Origin: Thraustochytrium sp. TN22
Lineage: Eukaryota; Sar; Bigyra; Thraustochytrida; Thraustochytriidae
Reading direction: 5' to 3'
DNA: 64,000 bases
Assembly: GCA_013306675.1 (NCBI GenBank)
Contig: JABLUY010000002.1
Location: 434,001-498,000 of the forward strand
The first letter of the stretch is position 1; every line of letters begins with the position of its first letter. This document shows positions 20,301 through 27,372 of the stretch, one piece after another. The notes beneath the pieces were generated by a model. The model was not told where the DNA came from and did not search any database. It was given only the letters and a program-made list of their open reading frames with translations. The translations under genes were made by a program, and so were the position numbers.

Positions 20301-20506
20301 TTAACGACTTCTCCACGACCGCCCTCATCTTCGGCCCCAAGGTCTTCTTTAGCATCTTCGGCCCGCCCGAATCCAGTGGTGCCGGTGGCAGTGTCCTGTC
20401 CAAAAAGAGCGGCGGCAAGTACGCCGCCAACGGCAGTGTTGTCCCGACCTCCATGACCGGCGTTACCTCTGTGGCTCACTCGACGCCCGGCGCGTCTGGC
20501 GGCTGA
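17309..20506 (+). CDS. Receptor 4: four Cache-like modules, EGF-like knot, class C GPCR core
   Basis: The protein has 1065 residues from the ATG at 17309, preceding a signal peptide (GLQLLAVVVALLGILPSAAG). Module openings are CSASYATPCAFNN, CPTSLNRRCNIRN, CTAASSAPCAIGN and CSAEYSAPCSETN. The EGF-like knot runs from CPENSFC to CTCGFYY. The class C core carries MIVRASQP, NGVFAETKY and FGPKVFF; the last is closest to the FxPKxY motif of animal class C receptors. The first module resembles receptor 1 (shared ETPVFPACSA), while the segment after TM7 resembles receptor 3 (FGPPESSG). Last of the array, with IFT140 starting 489 bp downstream on the same strand. Single exon. Ligand and G-protein partner are unknown. 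Confidence 0.9.
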   Translation: MLTRSRLRMVQVSRGLQLLAVVVALLGILPSAAGSRPVRFFDGGETPVFPACSASYATPCAFNNVYRTVETLSATIEATTAADMNALLASTTAKTYNVQDGFYFAPFVLDSSSQTILANGRSSDLNGMTMEAAAVEIGALSNQDGLSTEIAAAADASADGWFRFVFISEDYPGEPRTFIGYARTASDADSAADYIVLCALAHRSLSRMDIDACPTSLNRRCNIRNVRSIVGNVLSAAMLASNEAELRDVWSAVTYPVDTSFRDGSWYTFVFAMDEAPEDRNCYGHTRSDWIGMTLHEISETFVSVEQQNGTTLHFNFVDAAVAGGGWARYSWKANPDIPAQEKVSYVTGVRRFGKDYFFGVGFNHIRDDPEESALCSTCTAASSAPCAIGNALSLSAHAEVELLTDIAAEIVFPRLTSRDDFQMEGGFGILLVDYADLMVKADSVLTTTVGNTLGTALGARHILATSENTIHELLKDKADHGGGWIRLPGAEGYADYAAFVNKISKYDQEYYLVNGYRAERAASVAACSAEYSAPCSETNAEALIGDIVTAIQLADDIQDVLDDINQGENSSLFIQPNFYGIVLDQNFNLLALGDVEARSTWNISTPEPYTQFVQQVQGVSTLGNEFTEDLRLAALGVGGGSLKLIWNSAQGANEDRIVYAQSAKRISENGDDLTYYVMTMFTDAPAPPLCADGCPENSFCIATDDGLPDRCTCGFYYEAIFTDDDDANTCATTETRAKVMTCGVDAAKSHIQSVKGISYALGSINCIFAAACIVWTLIMRRHMIVRASQPQLLVLVGVGTIVSSVTIFIMAIDDDVGPPAGDGINERANWACMVQPWFYGVGFAITYCSMIVKLRRVAKVFRSAANLKKAKGVSLKVTMAWLVVLVSIELFVLAIWTISDPLIFVRPEDSPLNGSCQSASSRNFITIVALYHLSLLIYGAFLSYKLRKMNGVFAETKYLSLAMLGNLQVLLLALPVIVLTADDAETSMFIRSIAIFLNDFSTTALIFGPKVFFSIFGPPESSGAGGSVLSKKSGGKYAANGSVVPTSMTGVTSVAHSTPGASGG

Positions 20507-20995
20507 GATTTGATTCCTTTCTTTTGTGCGACGAGATGATTCGAGTCCGAGTCGATGAAAAGAAGAACCTTCCACAAACACAGTTTGTGATGATTTGACT
20601 TGAGAACATTTCTGCGAGCCCGGTGGTTTCAATGCGGCACGACGGCACCAACGTAGTCTAGATGGACTGCTGTTGCTCGCCACTCTTGCGTGGCGTGTAA
20701 AGCTCAGTATCGTATGAAGCAGCCTGAGGCCTGTGTGTCTGACAGTGAGACAGAGGCGGGACACGGGCGCGCAGTCCCGCCCAACGGCCACATGTCGAGC
20801 ATAAGCACTGGCACTCAACATCATTCGGCGCCTTGGCGCAGGGCATCTCGGAGCGTGCAGCAAAGAGTGAGCGCGAGGCGGCGCTGGTGGCCTTCTTGCT
20901 TGCTTGCTCGAGGCCGGCGCTACCGCCGCCGCCCTCTACCTCAGCCCTGGCTCTGTCTCCAACGTGCCGGCCGTGGTCGCGAGCGCGTCGCACAA
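20507..20995. other. Receptor 4 to IFT140 spacer, with a small hairpin
   Basis: A perfect 7-bp inverted repeat with a 3-nt loop (CACAAAC ACA GTTTGTG) lies at 20573-20589, 66 bp after the receptor 4 stop and so probably in its 3' untranslated region. The frame of IFT140 stays open back to 20690, but those 102 codons are Arg-rich and have no family counterpart. Nothing else stands out. Confidence 0.45.
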
Positions 20996-23900
20996 ATGTC
21001 GCTCTACATCGACGTGCCGGTCGCGGCGCCGCCTGCGCCGGAGCTCGCGGAGGCAGGCTACGACGGCAATGCTGGCGGCGAACACAAGGAGGGTAGCGCG
21101 AGCGCCGCCTTTCAGGCGGTTGCGACGAGCTGGTGCAAGTCTGAGAGCATTCTCGCGGTGGCTGGCAAGGGTCGCGGCGTCTGGTTCGTGAACGAGGAGG
21201 GCGAGCTGGTGCAGGGCGCCGACCTGGTGCGCAAAAGCGCAGGCAGCAGCACCGACGCCTGCGTGCTGGACTGGCGCGTGCGCAGCAAGGTGCTGGCTGC
21301 CGGCTGGGAGGACGGTGCCGTGACGCTTTGGAATGTCAAGGACCGCATCCTCAAGGAGGACACCTCCGTGCACGCGGCGGCCGTCACCGTCACGTCGTGG
21401 ACGCCCGAGGGCTCGCGTCTGCTCACTGCGGACAAACATGGACTCATGGCGCTCTGGCGCACCGACCACCGTGGTCGTCTGGCCGTCGTGTGCAAGCGTG
21501 ACCTTGGCAGCGGCGAGGACATCACATGCTGCTGCTGGATGCTCACGCCTGAGTACCGCGAGGCTCAGCGAGAGCTGGCCTCGCCGCCCCACCAGGTCTT
21601 TATTGGCACTAAATTTGGGCACGTCTACCTCGTCAACCTCAAGGGCGAGATGCTCTGCGCCGCCCGCCTCAACTCTGGCCTGCGCAGCATGCGCTGGTTC
21701 GAGGAGGAGCAGCGGCTCGTCGTGGTCACCGATGACGCCTCGCTTGTGCAGCTCAAGCCGGAGAGCAACTGCACGGAGCTCCTCATCGCTTCGCAATCCA
21801 AGCTCTCCCTGAGCGCCACGGCCGCCATCAGCGGCATCACCGAGGCCGTTTGGACGTGTCCGGGTCTCCTGGCCACTTGCGCCGCAGAGCCGCACGTCCG
21901 CCTGTGGGACCTTGCCAACGACACGAGCTACTCGCTCCCGCTTCCTGTCGTGGCCCCCGATGCCGAGGACAACGCTGCAGCCGAAACAACGACGACGATG
22001 ACGACGACGACGACGACGACGGTGGTAGGCCACAGCCCGCGCGGCGGTGAGGACTACGCAACGCACGTCGCTTTCAATGCCAAGACGCGCGTGCTCGCCG
22101 TCAGCACGCGCCAGGGCCGCCTTGCGCTGTGGCGCTTCGTTGGCGAGGGTGCGACGCCAATCCTTGACGAAGATGCGACCGCCAAGACGGAGACGGACGA
22201 CCTGAGCGAAGATGAGCGCGGCGGGGACAAGGAGAACTCGCCAAGCGCGCGCCTCGGCGTCCAGCGATTCCAGTACCCAGAGTCGAGCCGTGCGAGCTGG
22301 GAGTCCGTTGCTACCCTGAGCGCCGTGTCGGCACCCGTGCTCTCCGTGGGATGGGGCCACCGCGAGGGCTGCTTGGCTGTCGTGATGCGCGACCGCGTTA
22401 GCATCATGAACGAGACCGTGCTGCACCGCGCGCTGCGCTGCGACGTGGCCGCCATGCAGCTCTCAGCGCAACGCCTTCTTGTGCAGCGCGGAGGCTCGGT
22501 CCGTATGGAGAAACACGTGGGCCTCCGCATCAAAGGCCTCGATGTGAACGACTCGCACGCGCTCGTGTGGTCTCAGCGCAAAGCAGAGGTGTACGCCTTT
22601 CAGGACGATCGCATGGAGCGCGTCGCCAGCTTCACCACCAAGGCGGAGGCCATGGCGCTCTACGGCGAAACCATCGTGCAGACCTGCGGGGCCCAGCTCT
22701 CGGTGTGCAACCTTCAGGGCGTGGCGCGACATGAGATCAAGTTTTCCGAGCAGGAGGGCGAACCACGCTTCCTGCACATCAACGGCAAGTTTCTCGCTGT
22801 CGCCACGCACCGCAACGTGCTCAAGGTCTTCGACGTGTCGCGACGAGAGCCGCGCCAGGTCGGCGCGAGCGCCAGCTTTGTGTCGCAGCGCTCGCGGGCG
22901 GCCAGCACGAGCAAGAAGGGCGCGCCGATCGGCGAGATCCGCTCCATTCGCTGCAACGCAGATGGCACGCGCGTTAGCATCCTGTGCGACGTGGTGCGCG
23001 GTCAGCAAATGCGCGAGCCCGACACGCGCATTCATGTGTGGAACGTAGACCGAGACGAATTCCAGCCGTACGAGTTCGGCCCGCAGCGCTACCCGGTTTC
23101 GCACTTTTGGGACAACCAGGAGCCCAAGCTCCTGGCCTGCGAGGCCAAACGCCTGCGCAAGAGCGTGAGTTCCTTTGACGAGCCCTCAAACGCCAGAACC
23201 AAGTCATCGCGCGAGCTCAAGGGCAGCCGCTTACGCATCGTTGGCGACGAGGACGACGAGAACGGCGACGAGGAGACCAGCGCAGGGGACGGTGACGCCG
23301 CGGATGCGCTGCGATCTGACCAAGCCGCTGAGGAGGAGCGCGCGCATCTGCAGAAGATGCGCGCAGCGCTGCGCCAGCGGCGCGCGGGAGGTGGTGGTGA
23401 AGGCGGCGGCGGCAGCAGCGGCGGTGGCACCCTGGAGGTGGCCGAGGTCGAAGTAGTGACGCTCTTCGCCACCAACGAGCGCGTCGGCGTTCTCATGCAA
23501 GACAGCTTTCCGCTCGAGGGCAACCTGGAGGCGCTGCTGGGCATCCGCGTGCCTCGGCTCTTCTTCATCAGCAAGCCTGGCGACGATGGCGCGCCCAAGC
23601 TCAAGGGTCGCACAATGCGCGACTTTGTGGGCCTGGAGCCGCCCATCGATGAGGACACCAAGCGCGCGCTCATCGACTTTAGCTACTTCCTCACGATCGG
23701 CAACATGGACGAGGCGTATCGTGCCGTGAAACTGATCGACAACGTCTCGGTCTGGGAGAACATGGCGCACATGTGCGTCAAGACGCGCCGCCTGGACGTG
23801 GCCGAGATGTGCATGGGCAACATGGGCCACATCCGAGGCGCGCAGGCTCTTCGCGAGAGCAAGCGCGAGCCCGAGGTGGAGGCGCGCATTGCCACTGTTG

Positions 23901-25921
23901 CCATCCAGCTTGGCCTCCTCGACGACGCGGAGCGGCTCTACCTGGAGTGCGGCCGCTATGACCTGCTGAATCGCATGCTTCGCCACAGCGGCCAGTGGTC
24001 CAAGTCGCTGGACCTAGCCAACAGCTTCGACCGCATCCACTTGCGCGAGACGCACTTCGAGTACGGCCGCCACCTGGAGAGCATGGGCGACTTCAAGGCG
24101 GCCATCGCCAACTACGAGGCGTCTGGCACGCATCGGAAGCAGGTACCGCGCATGCTCTTTGAGGCGGAACGCCTCGAGGAGCTCGAGGCGTACATCCAGG
24201 CGCAGTGTGACGAAGAACTCACCAAGTGGTGGGGACAGTACTGCGAGAGCCTCGGCGAGTTCGACCGTGCCGTCCACGTTTACCAGCGCGCTTCGGACGA
24301 CTTCTCCCTGGTCAGGGTGCATTGTGTCATGGAAAACTTCCGTGCAGCGGCTGAGATTGCGCTCAATAGCTCCAACGCGGCGGCGTCCTATCACCTGGCG
24401 CGCCAGTACGAACAGCGCGGCGAGGTGTCCGACGCGATCCAGTTCTACTCTCGTGCCGGCCGCTACAACCACGCGGTGCGCCTGGCGCGGGAGCGCGGGC
24501 TGAATGGGGAGATCGTCAACCTTGCGCTGCGCGCGTCCAAGACCACCATGGTGGAGGCTGCGCGCTACCTGGAGGCCAAGGGCCTCAACGAGGACGCCGT
24601 CGTGCTCTATCAGAAGGGCGGCAACGTGCCCCGTGCGCTGGACCTCTGCTTCCGGGCGCAGCTTTTCGACCAGCTCACCGCCATCGCGGACGGCCTGACG
24701 CTGCGCAAGGCGTCGGCGCGGCCCGACTCTGGGGCCCGCAGCCGGCCCACCTCGGCGGTCTCGGGCCGCAGTGGGGCGCAGGACCGCCCCGAGAGCGCCT
24801 CGGCGCAGCGTGAAGAGTATGAGCAAGACACCACCGAGTCCTCGCCAGAGATTCTCATGCGCTGCGCCGAGTTCTTCATTGAGCACCGCAAGTTCGACAA
24901 GGCCGTGCATCTGTATATCACGGCCGGCGACTTCGAGACAGCCTTGGAAATCTGCTTCCATCAGAAGGTGCACATCTCCGAGGATATGGCGGAGTCTATG
25001 ACGCTCGACAAGCTGGCTCTGACGGCAGCTGACAAAAAGGATCCGCGGGCGGCGGCGAAGGTGAAGGAGAACAACGAGCGCCGCCAGCGCCTGCTCGAGA
25101 GCATCGCCAAGTGCTGCAAGAAGCAGGGGTCCTTCCACCTGGCCACGAAGAAGTACACGCAGGCTGGCGACCGTCTACGCGCCATGAAGTGTCTTCTGCG
25201 CTCCGGCGACACGGAGAAGATCATCCTTTACGCCGGCGTGTCTCGGAACCGCGAAATTTACGTGCTCGCGGGCAACTATTTGCAAAACCTCGACTGGCGC
25301 AACGACCCGGAGATCATGAAGACCATCATCAGCTACTACTCCAAAGCCAAGGCATTCACGCAGCTCGCCGGGTTCTACGAGGCTTGCGCGCAAATGGAGG
25401 TGGATGAGTACCGCGACTACGACAAGTCTCTGGGTGCGCTCAAGGAGGCGGTCAAGGCGCTCGGCAAGGACAAGGACAGCGAGCTCAAGGAGGACATGCT
25501 CGCATCGCTGCAGCAGCGCATCTCCCTCGTGGAGCGCTTTGTCCATGCGCGTGCCCTCGTGAACTCCGATCCGGACGAGGCGGACCGCATCTGCAATTCG
25601 CTCCTGGCGCACCCGGACGCCGACGCGGCGGTACGCACCGGTGACGTCTTCGCGCTTCTGGTCGAGTTCCACGTCAAGAGTCGCGACTTCGACGAGGCGC
25701 ATCGCCTCGTGGAGAAGATGAAGGCACGCGACGTTGCCATCGCGCCCTTCATTGACGCTGCCGTCCTCGATCAGATCGCCCGCGCCGTCGGCGTCGACTC
25801 CCTCCTCGACGATGACGACGCGGGTGCGGCCAGGCCCGCAAAGGGCCATGCGCTCGCTGCCACCTCGGACGACGAGCTCGACGACGAGGTGGAGGAGGAC
25901 CTCGACTGGAGCCACAAGTAA
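20996..25921 (+). CDS. IFT140: IFT140, intraflagellar transport complex A subunit
   Basis: IFT140 is a core subunit of IFT-A, which drives retrograde transport and ciliary entry of membrane receptors. The ATG at 20996 gives 1641 residues beginning MSLYIDVPVAAP, matching the family start (human MALYFDHRIEAP). WD40 propellers fill about residues 1-760 and close with the typical HFWDNQEPKLLACEA. A TPR-like solenoid begins at about 887 with DFSYFLTIGNMDEAYRAVKL and contains VWENMAHMCVKTRRLDVAEM, AASYHLARQYEQRGE, SFHLATKKYTQAGD and LAGFYEACAQMEVDEY. The acidic C-terminus (DELDDEVEEDLDW) is also typical. It exceeds the human length (1462) through low-complexity inserts: a Thr run near residue 330-345, a Gly/Ser run near 800 and a Ser/Arg-rich loop near 1240-1290. 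Single exon. Confidence 0.97.
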   Translation: MSLYIDVPVAAPPAPELAEAGYDGNAGGEHKEGSASAAFQAVATSWCKSESILAVAGKGRGVWFVNEEGELVQGADLVRKSAGSSTDACVLDWRVRSKVLAAGWEDGAVTLWNVKDRILKEDTSVHAAAVTVTSWTPEGSRLLTADKHGLMALWRTDHRGRLAVVCKRDLGSGEDITCCCWMLTPEYREAQRELASPPHQVFIGTKFGHVYLVNLKGEMLCAARLNSGLRSMRWFEEEQRLVVVTDDASLVQLKPESNCTELLIASQSKLSLSATAAISGITEAVWTCPGLLATCAAEPHVRLWDLANDTSYSLPLPVVAPDAEDNAAAETTTTMTTTTTTTVVGHSPRGGEDYATHVAFNAKTRVLAVSTRQGRLALWRFVGEGATPILDEDATAKTETDDLSEDERGGDKENSPSARLGVQRFQYPESSRASWESVATLSAVSAPVLSVGWGHREGCLAVVMRDRVSIMNETVLHRALRCDVAAMQLSAQRLLVQRGGSVRMEKHVGLRIKGLDVNDSHALVWSQRKAEVYAFQDDRMERVASFTTKAEAMALYGETIVQTCGAQLSVCNLQGVARHEIKFSEQEGEPRFLHINGKFLAVATHRNVLKVFDVSRREPRQVGASASFVSQRSRAASTSKKGAPIGEIRSIRCNADGTRVSILCDVVRGQQMREPDTRIHVWNVDRDEFQPYEFGPQRYPVSHFWDNQEPKLLACEAKRLRKSVSSFDEPSNARTKSSRELKGSRLRIVGDEDDENGDEETSAGDGDAADALRSDQAAEEERAHLQKMRAALRQRRAGGGGEGGGGSSGGGTLEVAEVEVVTLFATNERVGVLMQDSFPLEGNLEALLGIRVPRLFFISKPGDDGAPKLKGRTMRDFVGLEPPIDEDTKRALIDFSYFLTIGNMDEAYRAVKLIDNVSVWENMAHMCVKTRRLDVAEMCMGNMGHIRGAQALRESKREPEVEARIATVAIQLGLLDDAERLYLECGRYDLLNRMLRHSGQWSKSLDLANSFDRIHLRETHFEYGRHLESMGDFKAAIANYEASGTHRKQVPRMLFEAERLEELEAYIQAQCDEELTKWWGQYCESLGEFDRAVHVYQRASDDFSLVRVHCVMENFRAAAEIALNSSNAAASYHLARQYEQRGEVSDAIQFYSRAGRYNHAVRLARERGLNGEIVNLALRASKTTMVEAARYLEAKGLNEDAVVLYQKGGNVPRALDLCFRAQLFDQLTAIADGLTLRKASARPDSGARSRPTSAVSGRSGAQDRPESASAQREEYEQDTTESSPEILMRCAEFFIEHRKFDKAVHLYITAGDFETALEICFHQKVHISEDMAESMTLDKLALTAADKKDPRAAAKVKENNERRQRLLESIAKCCKKQGSFHLATKKYTQAGDRLRAMKCLLRSGDTEKIILYAGVSRNREIYVLAGNYLQNLDWRNDPEIMKTIISYYSKAKAFTQLAGFYEACAQMEVDEYRDYDKSLGALKEAVKALGKDKDSELKEDMLASLQQRISLVERFVHARALVNSDPDEADRICNSLLAHPDADAAVRTGDVFALLVEFHVKSRDFDEAHRLVEKMKARDVAIAPFIDAAVLDQIARAVGVDSLLDDDDAGAARPAKGHALAATSDDELDDEVEEDLDWSHK

Positions 25922-26367
25922 AGCAATGATCTTTTGGTATGGCGCGCGTGTTGGTGTTGACGTCAAGAGTCAGAACAGCTTGTGGCAATCCACGAGCAAA
26001 TGAATCGAATCGCTTGCGCGAAACTTTCTGCAGGACTCATACCTAGAGGTCCTAGAGCTCAGTAGCTGGAGCCTAGCCTAGCCAGCTAGAGAGGCCTCTT
26101 GGTTTCTGTACAGCAGCCGGCGACTGCGCGGCCGCTGCGGCGGCCGGTCCCGGCGCAGCCCCTTTTCATGCACGCGCAGCCACGCCTGCACAAGCCTCGA
26201 CACGTCACGGTAGCTTCTTCTCTATTCTCAAGCCAGTAGACGCCAACCAACAAGGAGGCCAAGCAGCAGGAAAAAAAAAAAGACGCTCCTCTTCCATGAT
26301 CGCAATGGCGCGCGTGCACGCAGGCAGGAGATGCGTGCGGACCCTCCTCTACTTGTAAACAGCTCGA
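25922..26367. other. Convergent gap between IFT140 and MTD1
   Basis: This 446-bp gap receives the 3' ends of both converging genes. It includes an A-rich run at about 26270-26282. No gene or canonical AATAAA signal was identified. Confidence 0.5.
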
Positions 26368-27372
26368 TCAGGCCTCCTCGAGGATGCGACCGCCGGCCTC
26401 AACAACCTTGACGCGGGAGTCAGGCAGGTGGAAGTTGTTGATGAGGCGGATGAGGTTGCGCTCCAGCATGGCGACCGTGACCTTGCCGACCAGGGGCACG
26501 TAGCGCACGCCAGGAATCTGCAGCAGTTTCTCCTCGTCGACGTTCTTGAAGTGGGAGACGTTGAGCACCACGGTGCCGGGCTGCACCCACTCGGTGGGGA
26601 GCTTGTAGTTGGCCGTGGGCACGCCCGTGACGATGACGCGCGAGCGTTTGCAGGCCTCCTCGACAGTGACGTCGGTGGGCAGCATCTTGGCGCGGCGCAT
26701 AAGGTAGATGGAGTCGATGTCGACGCTGAAGACGTCGGCGCCGTCATTGGCCAGCATGGCGCCGAGTGGGCGACCGACGATCTCACTGCGGTTGATGACG
26801 GTGACGGTCTGGCCCGACATGCGGTTCCCGGCCGGGAGCGAGTCGTCGTAGATCTTGAGGCTCTCAAGGATCTTGACAAGCGCGAGGGGCGTGCACGGCA
26901 GCAGGCACTTCTTCTCGGACGGCTCGCCAGAGAGCTTGGGCAGGTACCGCACGTTGTGGTACAGGTAGTGGCGGTACGTGAAGCAGAGGCCCTCCACGTC
27001 CTTCTCCACCGCGACGATGTCGCGCAGGTGGTCGTCCATGCGACCGCCGTAGAAGGACGGCACCGCGCCGAAGCACGGGTAGTAGATCATGATGCCGTGC
27101 ACCTTGGGATCCGCGTTGGCCTCCTGCACCTTGGCCTCGAGCTCCAGCGGCGCGCACTCGCGCAGCTCGAAGGCGATCCCGTCCTTCTCGCACGACTTGC
27201 CGGTCCACTCCGCGTACCGCTTGCTCGCCGGGTCCTCGCTCGCCAGGAACCCCACCAGCAGCGGCTTCACCTCCGCCGGCATGGCCTGCACCAGCCGCTG
27301 CGTCTCCTGCCTGAACGGCTCCGCCACCTCGCCGGCCTGCACCTTGAGCGCGGGGCCCAGGTCCTCCGCCAT
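26368..27372 (-). CDS. MTD1: NAD-dependent 5,10-methylene-THF dehydrogenase, MTD1 type
   Basis: This enzyme oxidises 5,10-methylene-THF to 5,10-methenyl-THF with NAD in one-carbon metabolism. The 334 residues from the ATG at 27372 align end to end with the yeast monofunctional enzyme (320 aa): PLLVGFLASEDPASKRYAEW near the start, GIMIYYPCFG, EKDVEGLCFTYRHYLYHNVR, LPCTPLALVKILESLKIY, the nucleotide-binding INRSEIVGRPLGAMLANDGA at about 190-209, VIVTGVPTANYK and VPLVGKVTVAMLERN. These are MTD1 features rather than those of the bifunctional FolD/MTHFD family. The frame stays open upstream. An ATG at 27486 would add 38 residues, rich in Arg and Ala and free of acidic residues, that resemble a mitochondrial presequence. 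A cytosolic form from 27372 and a mitochondrial form from 27486 are both possible. Single exon. Confidence 0.93.
   Translation of the reverse strand: MAEDLGPALKVQAGEVAEPFRQETQRLVQAMPAEVKPLLVGFLASEDPASKRYAEWTGKSCEKDGIAFELRECAPLELEAKVQEANADPKVHGIMIYYPCFGAVPSFYGGRMDDHLRDIVAVEKDVEGLCFTYRHYLYHNVRYLPKLSGEPSEKKCLLPCTPLALVKILESLKIYDDSLPAGNRMSGQTVTVINRSEIVGRPLGAMLANDGADVFSVDIDSIYLMRRAKMLPTDVTVEEACKRSRVIVTGVPTANYKLPTEWVQPGTVVLNVSHFKNVDEEKLLQIPGVRYVPLVGKVTVAMLERNLIRLINNFHLPDSRVKVVEAGGRILEEA

Noticed and set aside
20690-20995. 102-codon N-terminal extension of IFT140
   Set aside because: Family homology starts precisely at the ATG at 20996 (MSLYID); the extension is Arg-rich leader.
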